Of a stretch of 64,000 bases of DNA, positions 28,316 to 37,667 are shown piece after piece. This DNA comes from Catalinimonas alkaloidigena (GTDB lineage Bacteria; Bacteroidota; Bacteroidia; Cytophagales; Cyclobacteriaceae). A program made the translations under genes and the position numbers. The notes below the pieces were generated by a model. That model was given only the letters and a program-made list of their open reading frames with translations, did no database searches and was not told where the DNA came from. Within the stretch, counting starts at the first letter, position 1; each line of letters starts with the position of its first letter. Location of the stretch: NCBI RefSeq assembly GCF_029504655.1, contig NZ_JAQFIL010000001.1, forward strand, positions 501,001 through 565,000, read 5' to 3'.

Positions 28316-29012
28316 ATGCATAGCGATTGATGATGAGCCCCTGGCACTTGATGTGTTAGAAGATTTTATCAAAAAAGTGCCTTTCCTGCAACTGGTAAAA
28401 TGCTGTCAGAGCGCGGTGGAAGCTATAGAGCTTCTCCATCAGGAAAATATCCAGCTTATCTTTCTGGACATTCAGATGCCGCAAATCTCAGGAGTGCAGT
28501 TTCTGAAAAGCCTGGAGCATCGTCCGAAAGTCATTTTTACTACTGCCTATTCAGATTATGCACTGGAGGGCTTTAACCTGGACGCGGTAGATTACCTGCT
28601 CAAGCCTTTTACCTTTGAGCGTTTCCTCAAGGCAGTGAATAAAGCGTATCAGCAGATCAATATGCAGACTGCTCCCCCAGAACAGGCGGCGCCCCTGGTA
28701 AAGGATTATATGTTTGTAAAATCGGGCTATGACATTATCAAGGTACATTATAAGGATATTCGCTATATAGAAGGGCTGAAAGATTATGTAAAAATACATA
28801 CTGACGAAAAGGTTGTGGTATCTTTGATGAGCATGAAGACTCTGGCAGATGATCTGCCTGAGCAATTTATAAGGGTACATCGCAGTTTTATCGTTAATTT
28901 TGAACGAATCACCCTGGTACAAAAACGGAAAGTATTTATTCAAAAAGTAGAGATACCTATTGGGGAGGTATACAGAGATGCTTTTTTTGAGAGACTGAAG
29001 CAAGAACGTTAG
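28308..29012 (+). CDS. LytTR-type response regulator
   Basis: A 234-residue regulator. The receiver domain (1-120) has the acidic pair DDE near residue 7, phospho-Asp at about 54 (IFLDIQMP) and Lys in YLLKPF. A LytTR DNA-binding domain fills about residues 130-232 (FVKSGYDIIKVHYKDIRYIEGLKDYVKIH). It binds DNA through beta strands as AlgR/AgrA do. The overlap with the kinase gene means translational coupling. The TolC gene follows after five bases and may be a target or simply co-transcribed. Confidence 0.93.
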   Translation: MIRCIAIDDEPLALDVLEDFIKKVPFLQLVKCCQSAVEAIELLHQENIQLIFLDIQMPQISGVQFLKSLEHRPKVIFTTAYSDYALEGFNLDAVDYLLKPFTFERFLKAVNKAYQQINMQTAPPEQAAPLVKDYMFVKSGYDIIKVHYKDIRYIEGLKDYVKIHTDEKVVVSLMSMKTLADDLPEQFIRVHRSFIVNFERITLVQKRKVFIQKVEIPIGEVYRDAFFERLKQER

Positions 29013-29017
29013 CCAAC

Positions 29018-30526
29018 ATGACCACAACCATCCAAAACAAGAGGTTGCACCTCTTTGTCACCCTTCTGTTAATTCTTCTTGCTATAGCTGGCAGGGCTCA
29101 ATCCGTTGAAGATGACCCTTTGGTCTTAAGCTTACAGGAAAGTATTGAGCGTGCGATCAATAATAATGTCTCTGTTAAGCAGACTGAACTACAGGTGATA
29201 GGAAGCCAGGTGGCACTCAAGCAGTCAAAAGCTGACCTGCTGCCCTCGCTGAATGCCAGTACCGGCATCAGCTATAGCGTAGGGCGTACCATCAACCAAT
29301 TTACCAATGAATATGTAGACCAGCCGGTGCGGCAGCAGAATATGGGCATAAATTCCCAGCTCACTATATTTAACGGGCTGCAGCGTCTGAATACAATTAA
29401 GCAAAATAAAATTAACCTGGAAGGCAGTCAGTATGAGCTGGAAGCCAGTAAAGATGCGGTGACCCTCAATGTGATACAGGCCTATACTCAGATTTTGTTT
29501 AATATTGAGTTGTTGGAAACCGCCGACTTTCAGCTACAGACGACACAACAACAGTTGCAGCGTACGGAAAAGCTGGTGAATGCAGGTTCGTTACCTATCG
29601 CTAATCAATTGCAGCTAGAAGCGCAACTGGCCAGTGATGAGCTTAATATCGTTAATGCGGAAAATGACCTGGAACTGGCATATCTCAATCTGAAACAACT
29701 ACTGCAAATTCCTGAGAGCGACGCTATAGAAATTATCATTCCCGAACTGGAAGCCCCTACATCAGCAGAACTGCCTTTCTCTGCCGGAGTGGTGTATGAA
29801 GGGGCTGTACAAAACTGGGCAAACTTGCAGAGTGCCGAACTACAGATAAACAGTGCCCGCTACGGCCTGGCCATCGCAAAAGGTGGCTACTATCCTACAC
29901 TTTCCCTTAGTGCTGGAATTTTTTCGCAATATTCCAGCATAGCCCCGGACCAGATTCCCCGAGCAGGTACGGATAATATTACCAGCGTGCTTCCTACCGG
30001 AGATTTTCTCCAGGTGCCCGATGGCCTGATACCGGATTTACCAGCCGGAACACGTATTCCTGTGCTGACGGAAACGCAGATCCCTTCAGAGTTTACAGAC
30101 AATACCTACTGGAATCAGTTGGACTTTAACCTACGCCGTTTCATCAGCCTGGACCTGAACATACCTATCTTCAACAATTGGAGGGTACGCTCTAATGTCG
30201 CCAATGCCCGGATCAATATGGAGAGTGCCCGCCTGGAGGTGATCAATCAGCGAAACCAGCTGCGCCAAACTATTGAGCAGGTATACCTGGATGCTAAGGC
30301 CGCCGCCAAGAGTTTTGAAGCCAATAATAAGAGAGTAGCCTCTTTACAGGAAGCTTTCAGGAATACCGAAACCCGCTACCAGGTAGGAGCCATAGACGCA
30401 GTGGATTTCAATCAGGCGAAGAATGACCTGAATGCAGCAGAATCCGATCTGATAAGAGCAAAGTACAATTATATCTTTAGCCTCAAGGTGCTGGATTTTT
30501 ATCAGGGTAAACCGCTGGATTTCTAG
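29018..30526 (+). CDS. TolC-family outer membrane efflux channel
   Basis: A 502-residue outer-membrane protein with a signal peptide (cleavage near AGRAQS, about residue 27) and two OEP halves, about 35-235 and 260-500, each with long helices rich in Gln, Asn and Ala. The middle has a Pro-rich loop insertion near 305-365. TolC proteins form a trimeric exit duct for efflux or secretion pumps. No inner-membrane pump or adaptor is beside it, so its partner is encoded elsewhere. Adjacent to the LytS/LytR pair on the same strand. Confidence 0.92.
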   Translation: MTTTIQNKRLHLFVTLLLILLAIAGRAQSVEDDPLVLSLQESIERAINNNVSVKQTELQVIGSQVALKQSKADLLPSLNASTGISYSVGRTINQFTNEYVDQPVRQQNMGINSQLTIFNGLQRLNTIKQNKINLEGSQYELEASKDAVTLNVIQAYTQILFNIELLETADFQLQTTQQQLQRTEKLVNAGSLPIANQLQLEAQLASDELNIVNAENDLELAYLNLKQLLQIPESDAIEIIIPELEAPTSAELPFSAGVVYEGAVQNWANLQSAELQINSARYGLAIAKGGYYPTLSLSAGIFSQYSSIAPDQIPRAGTDNITSVLPTGDFLQVPDGLIPDLPAGTRIPVLTETQIPSEFTDNTYWNQLDFNLRRFISLDLNIPIFNNWRVRSNVANARINMESARLEVINQRNQLRQTIEQVYLDAKAAAKSFEANNKRVASLQEAFRNTETRYQVGAIDAVDFNQAKNDLNAAESDLIRAKYNYIFSLKVLDFYQGKPLDF

Positions 30527-30550
30527 TATAGAATTTGTCTATCTTAGGTT

Positions 30551-31912
30551 ATGGGGATAAAAGATCTTTTAATAACACCGGTCTGGTTAGGCATCATTTA
30601 CATGATAGCCTATGCACTGAAGCCTGCTTTCACTGATCTCCGAATCAAACGCTACTTCATTCCTGGCCTTAGTGTTAAGATCATCGGTGCTTTATCCGTA
30701 GGTTTTATCTATCAGTTTTACTATGGGGGAGGCCGACCCAGTGGGGATACTTTCGCTTACTTTAAGGATGCCAATGTAATCTTCGGGGCTTTTTGGGAGA
30801 ACCCGGTCGCCGGCATTAAACTCTTTCTAGCGAGGGGAGAAGTATCACCTGAAACTTTCCAATATGCCAATCGCATGTACTGGTTTAATTCCCCTACGGA
30901 ATATTTTGTGATAAGGGTGATTGCTCTCTGTAGTTTACTTACCTTTCATAGCTATGCTGCCAATGCTCTACTCTTTGCAGCAATCAGCTTCTCAGGGATA
31001 TGGGCAATGTATCGTGCTTTTTATAAACTATTTCCTTCCCTGCACAAAGAGTTTGCGATAGCCATGCTTTTCATCCCTTCAGTTTTCTTCTGGGGTTCCG
31101 GTATTCTTAAAGATACTATTACCTTAGGAGCATTGGGTTGGGCTACCTGGGCAATAGTTCGCATTTTCTTTGAGCGCAAAGGAGTGGTAGTAGCTGGGAT
31201 TGTTCTCTTTCTTAGTCTTTATACCATTTACTCCATCAAAATTTACATTGTACTTTGCTTTCTTCCGGCAGCTATTCTGTGGGTATTCCTGGCAAATGCC
31301 GAAAGGATAAAGTCAGTGATAGTTCGGATAATGATTCTTCCATTTGTACTGCTTATTAGTGGGGTGCTGGGCTATTATGCCATGCTGGAAATTGGGGAAG
31401 ACAATGCCCGCTACTCCCTGGACAAAGTATCGGAGACCGCAGAAATCACTGCCCGCTACCTGACCTATGTAGGGGAAAGCCAGGGTGGTTCGGTTTATAC
31501 CTTAGGTGAAGACTATGACTTTAGCCTGGCAGGCATGCTCAGGAAATTCCCTCTGGCAGTCAATGTTACGCTTTTCAGACCTTATCTATGGGAAGCTCAT
31601 AATGTAGTCATGCTTTTATCCGCGCTGGAAAGCTTTGCGACTTTATTATTGACCCTATGGGTAATCTATCAGGCCGGTCTGGTCAATCTTATCAGATATC
31701 TATTGGCTAAGCCCATCATTAGTTTTTGTTTGCTCTTTGCCATCGCCTTTAGCTTTGCGGTGGGTATCTCTACTTACAATTTTGGCTCTCTGGTAAGATA
31801 TAAGATCCCAATGTTCCCATTTTATTTGGCAGGCTTATTCATCTTGCGCTATCTTGCCCAGCGAAAAAAAATAAAACCCAAACGGCGCACTAAAGTCCTT
31901 GTAAAACCTTGA
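30551..31912 (+). CDS. Multi-pass membrane protein, GT-C/EpsG-like, glycan locus
   Basis: A 453-residue protein with roughly ten hydrophobic segments. An exposed loop near residues 58-105 carries GDTFAYF, with acidic residues as in GT-C glycosyltransferases. It is followed by capsule assembly gene wzi with a 4-bp overlap, so the pair are co-translated. It might polymerise or transfer sugars at the membrane, but the family is not firmly recognised. Start ATG at 30551. Confidence 0.7.
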   Translation: MGIKDLLITPVWLGIIYMIAYALKPAFTDLRIKRYFIPGLSVKIIGALSVGFIYQFYYGGGRPSGDTFAYFKDANVIFGAFWENPVAGIKLFLARGEVSPETFQYANRMYWFNSPTEYFVIRVIALCSLLTFHSYAANALLFAAISFSGIWAMYRAFYKLFPSLHKEFAIAMLFIPSVFFWGSGILKDTITLGALGWATWAIVRIFFERKGVVVAGIVLFLSLYTIYSIKIYIVLCFLPAAILWVFLANAERIKSVIVRIMILPFVLLISGVLGYYAMLEIGEDNARYSLDKVSETAEITARYLTYVGESQGGSVYTLGEDYDFSLAGMLRKFPLAVNVTLFRPYLWEAHNVVMLLSALESFATLLLTLWVIYQAGLVNLIRYLLAKPIISFCLLFAIAFSFAVGISTYNFGSLVRYKIPMFPFYLAGLFILRYLAQRKKIKPKRRTKVLVKP

Positions 31913-33579
31913 AAAAACTTTTCCTCTCTTTCTGCCTGCCTCTTTTTTTGTACTCTCTTCCCACATTTGCCCAGAGCACCTATGCCCCTCTGCAGGAATC
32001 TTATTACCAACTGCTGCATCGCTATGAGCTTTTGAATGGGCAGTGGTCATCTGAACTGGGTTCCATGGTCAAGCCTTTCCAGCGAGAAGCTATTGCTACT
32101 TTTTTAGATTCCTTAGAGCTTGGCTCACCCTCACAGGCAGATCAGTTTAACCTTGACTATCTCAGGCTGGACAATTGGGAATATACGGATACGCTGGCAG
32201 AAAACAGTCGTAAAGCCATCTTTGGTGTTTTTTACAAAAACCAGCGTGATTTACTTAGTGTAAGGGAGAAAGATTTTGAACTCTATGTGAACCCGGTATT
32301 GCATTTGGGGGTGGGAGCAGATCAGGCGGAGGGAAATCCTTATATTAATACACGAGCTGTGCAATTGCACGGGACCATTGACCGTAAAATTGGCTTTTAT
32401 ACGTATATCGGTGAAAATCAGATCGCTTTTCCTGACTATGTGGATCGCCATATCAGAAATAAGCTTAACGTACCTCAGGAAGGTTTCTGGAAAGGCTACG
32501 GCGAAAGAGGTGTAGACTTCCTGACGGCACGAGGACATATCAGTTTCAGCGCCAGTAAGCATATTGATCTGCAACTAGGCCACGGACGTCATTCTGTAGG
32601 GAATGGCTATCGCTCCATGCTACTTTCTGACTTTGCCAATAATTACCTCTTTCTCCGTATCAATACAAAAGTCTGGAAGTTACAGTATACCAATATCTTC
32701 GCCCAAATGACGGCTGACCTCACCGGCAATAGTACCGGCCTTTATGGAACAGCAGCCTTCCCTCATAAGTATTTTGCCATGCATAGGCTGGGCGCCAGTA
32801 TTACCCCTAAGCTACAGCTTGGCTTGTTTGAGAGTATTACCTATGGAGATGCGTCGGGCAATTTTGATTTTAACTACCTGAATCCCATCATTTTTTACCG
32901 AGCTGTAGAGCAACAGGGAGGTAGTGCCGGTAATGCATTACTGGGTCTGGACTTACGCTGGCTTCCGCTCAGAGGGGTCGCGCTCTACACCCAGGCTTTG
33001 ATTGATGAGTTTGTGATTTCTGAAATTCGCTCAGGAAAGAACTGGTGGGGCAATAAGTACGCGCTTCAATTTGGTCTTGAATATGCCAATGCCCTGAGCA
33101 TTGATAATCTGGATTTGCAGTTAGAGTATAATAGGGTACGGCCTTATACTTATGCCCATGAGGATCTCTATCGCAGTTATACTCACTACGAACAGCCACT
33201 GGCCCACCCTCTGGGCGCTAATTTTAAGGAGCTAATAGGTATAGCACGTTTTCAACCTATTGGCAGATTGCAGCTACAGGCCAAACTTATTGGGGCACAG
33301 TATGGAGGAGATACACTAAACTCCAATTGGGGGCATAATATCCTGCTGGATAATCGTACCAAGGAGCGTGACTATAATAACACCCTGGGACAAGGGGTGG
33401 AGAACAATTTGTTGATCGCTGATTTTATTGCCTCTTATCAGCTGTGGCACAATATGTTCATAGACTTACGCTACCTGCATCGCAGCCGTCAGAATGATTT
33501 GCTGCCGGAAGCGGAAACCACCAATTTTACTTCTATCGCGCTGCGCTGGAACATCCGGCAGCGCTACTATGATTTCTAA
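31909..33579 (+). CDS. Wzi-family capsule assembly outer-membrane protein
   Basis: A 556-residue beta-barrel protein with a signal peptide ending near TFAQS (residue 22). The N-terminal helical part is followed by about 18 amphipathic strands with aromatic girdles, as in Wzi. The family-like segment LGHGRHSVGNGYRS lies near residue 225. Wzi binds exported capsule at the outer surface. The start is TTG at 31909, which overlaps the upstream stop as TTGA. It belongs to the polysaccharide cluster. Confidence 0.85.
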   Translation: MKKLFLSFCLPLFLYSLPTFAQSTYAPLQESYYQLLHRYELLNGQWSSELGSMVKPFQREAIATFLDSLELGSPSQADQFNLDYLRLDNWEYTDTLAENSRKAIFGVFYKNQRDLLSVREKDFELYVNPVLHLGVGADQAEGNPYINTRAVQLHGTIDRKIGFYTYIGENQIAFPDYVDRHIRNKLNVPQEGFWKGYGERGVDFLTARGHISFSASKHIDLQLGHGRHSVGNGYRSMLLSDFANNYLFLRINTKVWKLQYTNIFAQMTADLTGNSTGLYGTAAFPHKYFAMHRLGASITPKLQLGLFESITYGDASGNFDFNYLNPIIFYRAVEQQGGSAGNALLGLDLRWLPLRGVALYTQALIDEFVISEIRSGKNWWGNKYALQFGLEYANALSIDNLDLQLEYNRVRPYTYAHEDLYRSYTHYEQPLAHPLGANFKELIGIARFQPIGRLQLQAKLIGAQYGGDTLNSNWGHNILLDNRTKERDYNNTLGQGVENNLLIADFIASYQLWHNMFIDLRYLHRSRQNDLLPEAETTNFTSIALRWNIRQRYYDF

Positions 33580-33615
33580 CAGTTCTACCAGGTTTCAGAA
33601 ACTTGGCAGATATAC

Positions 33616-34698
33616 TTATTTAAACAAACCCAAAAAGTTGCTGGTATTGGCTTTTACCGAGTATTCCTCCTCCACTTTATTCCTTCCTGCCGCTCCCATC
33701 CTTGTACGCAGTTCCTGATCATTCAGTAGTTTGGACAAACTGTCATACCACTCCTGATCAGAGGAACAGAGGTAACCGTTCACCCCCTGTGCTACGATTT
33801 TGGCATTTACGCCTACCGGAGACACCAGCGCCGGGATCCCCAATGATAAATACTGTAAGGCTTTGAAGCCACACTTGCCTTTCGCCCACAAGTCATCAGG
33901 CAGGGGCATGATTCCGATATGAAGTTGAAGTAAGTCATCTATTTCCGTAGCTTCTTTCCAGGGGATAAAGTGCAGGTTCTTCAGCTTCATTTCCGGAGGG
34001 CGGTTAGAGATCACTACAAAGCGAAAGGCGTAAACTTTTTCTAGTTGTTGTAATACGTCTTCAATAGCATACAGGTATTTCATGGTAGAGTGTGAGCCTG
34101 TCCACCCGATCGTGAGCGGACTATCATGCTGGTTTTTGCGTTGATTGTGATAATGTTCCGTGTCAATCGTGGTAGGATTGAGCACTATCTGCTGACAGTA
34201 CTGCTTTGCAAAATCGTATAGATAATTATTACCTGCGCTTACTTTATAGCTCCATCTACAGATACTGGCTACTTTTTGCTGCCATTTAATTTTGGCCATA
34301 AAACTATTGATTCCAGAAGTATCTCTCAGCCAGATAGCATCATCAAAATCATAGATGATCTTTTTCTTCAAAATTTTGGCGATGATCCATTCTACGATAG
34401 GTGGTCCCACAGGGGTGGCTTCCCGATGGATAAACACATAATCTGCTTTATTCAGGGTAGGCAGGAACAAAAGTCTGCGCAGAAAACCTTTAAGCACCCC
34501 CAGCAACTTTTTTGCGGTTTGACCCGGCTGATAGAGTATACGGTTGGTCTTTTCATCCAGGAAACCCTCAATGCGATATTGAAAGCCATTATCGTTTAGC
34601 GCTTGCAGATATTGCTCAAAACGAAAGCGTTGGCTGGGCGCTCCTCCTTCAGGGTAAGGACATAAAAAAACAATCAGCCTGGGCTTATTAAGATTCAT
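33616..34698 (-). CDS. GT4-type glycosyltransferase
   Basis: A 360-residue cytoplasmic glycosyltransferase. The GT-B fold is seen from GGAPSQRFRFEQY in the N-terminal domain and, in the C-terminal domain, TIGWTGSHST, GIMPLPDDLWAKGKCGFK and QYLSLGIPALVSPVG, where the nucleotide-sugar site lies. The start at 34698 (MNLNKPRLIVF) is used because an upstream frame extension of 22 residues is not like the family. It is the only minus-strand gene of the polysaccharide region and is convergent with wzi. Confidence 0.88.
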   Translation of the reverse strand: MNLNKPRLIVFLCPYPEGGAPSQRFRFEQYLQALNDNGFQYRIEGFLDEKTNRILYQPGQTAKKLLGVLKGFLRRLLFLPTLNKADYVFIHREATPVGPPIVEWIIAKILKKKIIYDFDDAIWLRDTSGINSFMAKIKWQQKVASICRWSYKVSAGNNYLYDFAKQYCQQIVLNPTTIDTEHYHNQRKNQHDSPLTIGWTGSHSTMKYLYAIEDVLQQLEKVYAFRFVVISNRPPEMKLKNLHFIPWKEATEIDDLLQLHIGIMPLPDDLWAKGKCGFKALQYLSLGIPALVSPVGVNAKIVAQGVNGYLCSSDQEWYDSLSKLLNDQELRTRMGAAGRNKVEEEYSVKANTSNFLGLFK

Positions 34699-34889
34699 AG
34701 GCGCAAAACAAATTTTGCACAAGATATGCCAGATTTTTGAAATGGCGACGCCAAGTCCTGGCATATCTACGCTCCTGTATGCATTTCAAATATTAATTTG
34801 CGTTCCATAAGCCATATTGTTTCAAATGATCAGAGAAGCATTACCCCCAACAACTTGCTCACCAAGCCCATAATGTCGTAGATTGCGGT

Positions 34890-36056
34890 ATGTTAGCCGA
34901 ATTCACCAGCTTTATCAGAGAATATTACCAAAGGCCGGAAGGTGAAATACCGCTGCACGAAGCCTTTATCGCTGAGCAGGATTATCTGCGACTGAAGGCC
35001 TGTCTGGATTCGGGCATCGTTTCTACGGTAGGTAGTTTGGTAGAGGAGTTTGAGCGGAAAATTGCAGAGACTGTCAATGCGGAGTATGCAGTGGCTACCA
35101 ATACGGGAACAGCCGCCCTGCATCTGGCTTTGCTTTGTTCAGGAGTAAAAGCCCATGATCTGGTCATTACCCAGCCCTTTAGTTTCGTAGCTTCCTGCAA
35201 TGCCATCCGCTACTGTGGTGCCGATCCCCTTTTTATTGATATTGACCGGCTTACCTTAGGCTTATCCGCTGATGCGTTGGCGACTTTTCTGGAAGAGGAA
35301 ACAGAAGTCAGAGAGGATGGAAAATCCTATCATAAAGCCAGTGGTAGGAGGGTAAGTCATTGCCTGCCGGTTTGTACGTTTGGTCATCCGCCGGAGCTGG
35401 ATAAAATACAAACGCTTTGCCAGAAGCATGGTATTGGCGTGATCGTAGATGCCGCCGAGGCCCTGGGAAGTAGCTATCAGGGAAAGCCCGCTGCCAGCTG
35501 GGGAGATGCAGCGGTGCTGAGTTTCAATGGGAATAAGATCGTGACCAGCGGGGGTGGAGGGATGCTACTTACCAAGCATAAACATTTGGCTGACCAAGCC
35601 CGGCATCTGTCAGTACAGGCCAGGCGACACGAAAGTATTCATATTAGCCATGATCATGTGGGCTATAACTACCGCATGCCCAATCTCAATGCTGCTTTGG
35701 GACTAGCGCAGTTGGAAAGTCTGAAAGAAAAAATGAAAAAGTTACGTCAGCTGGCAGAAGTCTATCATACTTTCTTCTGTGCATACGATTTAGAAGTAGT
35801 AAAAGAATACGAGGAAGCGAAGTCTAATTACTGGTTAAATGCAGTAGCTTTCTCCAAACAGGCGGAACGCGACGGTTTTGTGCAGGAAACCAATGCAAAG
35901 GGCATACTGACCCGCCCTGCCTGGACGCTGATGAACCACCTGCCTATGTACCAGAATTGTATCAGCACAGCCTTACCCAATGCCGAAGGGGCAGCGCAAC
36001 AACTGGCACTTTTACCGAGTATCGTTGTAAATACGCCTATGGATTCTAAGTTGTAG
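34890..36056 (+). CDS. LegC/PglE-type sugar aminotransferase (DegT/DnrJ family)
   Basis: A 388-residue PLP enzyme. The PLP lysine is in SFNGNKIVTSG (near residue 217); the N-terminal FIREYYQRPEGEIPLHE motif and NTGTAALHLAL are typical of the LegC branch. LegC/PglE converts UDP-4-keto-6-deoxy-GlcNAc to the 4-amino sugar, the step before N-acetylation by a NeuD/PglD enzyme, which is encoded 616 bp downstream. That makes a bacillosamine/legionaminic-type pathway likely. The dehydratase that makes the keto sugar is not in the window. Confidence 0.88.
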   Translation: MLAEFTSFIREYYQRPEGEIPLHEAFIAEQDYLRLKACLDSGIVSTVGSLVEEFERKIAETVNAEYAVATNTGTAALHLALLCSGVKAHDLVITQPFSFVASCNAIRYCGADPLFIDIDRLTLGLSADALATFLEEETEVREDGKSYHKASGRRVSHCLPVCTFGHPPELDKIQTLCQKHGIGVIVDAAEALGSSYQGKPAASWGDAAVLSFNGNKIVTSGGGGMLLTKHKHLADQARHLSVQARRHESIHISHDHVGYNYRMPNLNAALGLAQLESLKEKMKKLRQLAEVYHTFFCAYDLEVVKEYEEAKSNYWLNAVAFSKQAERDGFVQETNAKGILTRPAWTLMNHLPMYQNCISTALPNAEGAAQQLALLPSIVVNTPMDSKL

Positions 36057-36117
36057 TGGAAGAAACACTTCCTTTTTCTTATACGTTTGGTTAAATTGAA
36101 AATAAAATAAAGTCATT

Positions 36118-36330
36118 ATGAATACTATCACCATAAGCGTACCTACCGAAAAGGATGTGAAACTATTGGAGCAATTAGCCCATAAAATGGGGTATAAAGT
36201 TCAGATTTCATTAGGCACAAAGAGTGAAAAGAAAAAGAATCATGAAGTGGGTGAAGTTACTTTGCTGTCTGAGCCAGCACTTGCAGAAGCTTGGTTAGAT
36301 CCTGAAGATGATGTATACAACAACTTATGA
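36118..36330 (+). CDS. Putative antitoxin partner of MazF
   Basis: A 70-residue protein, start ATG at 36118. Its N-terminal beta-alpha stretch (TITISVPTEKDVKLLEQLA) and acidic C-terminus (ALAEAWLDPEDDVYNNL) fit small antitoxins. The stop overlaps the toxin start as ATGA, a usual toxin-antitoxin arrangement. The family is not identified by name, and the function is inferred from context. Confidence 0.75.
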   Translation: MNTITISVPTEKDVKLLEQLAHKMGYKVQISLGTKSEKKKNHEVGEVTLLSEPALAEAWLDPEDDVYNNL

Positions 36331-36662
36331 GATACGACCAGGGTGATATAGTACTGATACCATTTCCTTTTACAGATTTAAGCCAGACAAAAAAACGACC
36401 GGCATTAGTGATAAGTAATTCAACAGCAAACCAAAGCGGTGATTACTTATTAATGCAGATAACCTCAAAGTATAGCGCTGACCTATGTGTAAAAATTTTG
36501 CTAGCTGATTATGAGGAAGAGAGATTACCTATACAAAGTTTTGTGAGGATAAATAAGATTTTTTGCCTGAACGGATCGCTCATTGAAAAAAAGATTTCCT
36601 CTGTTACTGCCGGGTTTAGCAAGCGTATCACTCAAGAAATAATAGCGATTATCAAAAGGTAG
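36327..36662 (+). CDS. MazF/PemK-family toxin endoribonuclease
   Basis: A 111-residue protein with the MazF start pattern GDIVLIPFPFTDLSQTKKRPALVIS and the later QSFVRINKIFCLN segment. MazF toxins cut RNA at short sequences and stop translation until the antitoxin binds. The gene overlaps the antitoxin by four bases and is followed ten bases later by the NeuD-like gene. It sits inside a glycan locus, between two genes that normally work together. Confidence 0.9.
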   Translation: MRYDQGDIVLIPFPFTDLSQTKKRPALVISNSTANQSGDYLLMQITSKYSADLCVKILLADYEEERLPIQSFVRINKIFCLNGSLIEKKISSVTAGFSKRITQEIIAIIKR

Positions 36663-36672
36663 AAGTGAATTT

Positions 36673-37308
36673 ATGGCTAAAGAAATCATACTCATCGGTG
36701 GAGGCGGGCATTGTAAGTCAGTCATAGATGTGATCGAACAGGAAGGTAGTTATACCATTAAAGGTATCATAGATGTAGCTGAGAAGGTAGGGCAGCAGGT
36801 ATCGGCTTATAACATTATCGGTACTGAAGAGGAACTGCCGGAATTTCTGGAAGCATCACCCTATGCGGTAGTAACTGTCGGACAGGTAAGAGACTCAGCG
36901 CTTCGCATAAAACTTTTTGAACGTATTAAAAAAGCTGGCGGGCAGCTGCCAGTGATCATTTCTCCCCGGGCTTATGTCTCTCCCCGGGCAGAAATTGGGG
37001 AAGGAAGCGTGGTCATGCATGCGGCCTGTGTCAATGCCGGGGTAAAAGTGGGGCTGAATGCCATTATCAACAGCCAGGCCCTGATAGAGCATGATGCGGT
37101 GGTGGGTGATTATTGCCATATCTCTACCGCCGCGGTAATCAACGGCGACTGTCAGGTGGGCAATGAGGTTCTGATAGGCAGCCGGGCCGCACTGCGACAG
37201 GGAGTGAAAATAGCCGATAAAGTGCTGGTCGGGATGGGTAGCGTCGTATTACACGACATCTTAACTGCGGGTATTTATGCCGGTGTACCTGCGCATAAGT
37301 TATCATAG
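36673..37308 (+). CDS. NeuD/PglD-family sugar N-acetyltransferase
   Basis: A 211-residue acetyltransferase. The N-terminal Rossmann-like domain starts IILIGGGGHCKSVIDVI. The left-handed beta-helix from about residue 95 has hexapeptide repeats (AEIGEGSVVM, INGDCQVGNEVLIGS) and ends with a PAHKLS tail. It would transfer acetyl from acetyl-CoA to a sugar amino group, such as the product of the LegC-type enzyme encoded just upstream. Start ATG at 36673, which leaves ten bases to the toxin stop. Confidence 0.9.
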   Translation: MAKEIILIGGGGHCKSVIDVIEQEGSYTIKGIIDVAEKVGQQVSAYNIIGTEEELPEFLEASPYAVVTVGQVRDSALRIKLFERIKKAGGQLPVIISPRAYVSPRAEIGEGSVVMHAACVNAGVKVGLNAIINSQALIEHDAVVGDYCHISTAAVINGDCQVGNEVLIGSRAALRQGVKIADKVLVGMGSVVLHDILTAGIYAGVPAHKLS

Positions 37309-37667
37309 CGTGGTTTTTATTGCTTATTTCTCTTCACTAGCTGTAAGCTAAATCTTCTTCACTTTACCTTTCACCAAAATATCGCGTAAAAAACTGAATT
37401 TCTGTGGATTACATATTTTGCAATTTTTACTCGCTATTTTTACTTAAGACATATCACTCAATAGACAATTATTTTATCGTGTAGGTACACGATGGTAAGA
37501 AGCGTGCGTATGTTATTTTAGTAAGTAATAAAACTAAAATTTAGAAAATATACGTGATTTATATTAAGTGTTTTTGGTTTGTTTAACGTGAGTTATGTAT
37601 TGAAAATTGATAGTATATACTCAAGTGTCTGCTTAATTTTGAGCATGTTAAAAAAAATAATAAAATT
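37309..37667. other. AT-rich intergenic stretch, 359 bp
   Basis: No open frame or clear hairpin. It probably carries the promoter of the DUF4469 gene; I see TTTG runs at about 37571 and a poly-A stretch just before the ATG, but no convincing -33/-7 pair. Confidence 0.4.

Noticed and set aside
33588..33606. Inverted repeat between wzi and the minus-strand glycosyltransferase as a terminator
   Set aside because: Nine-base arms with a single-base loop and no T tract on either side.
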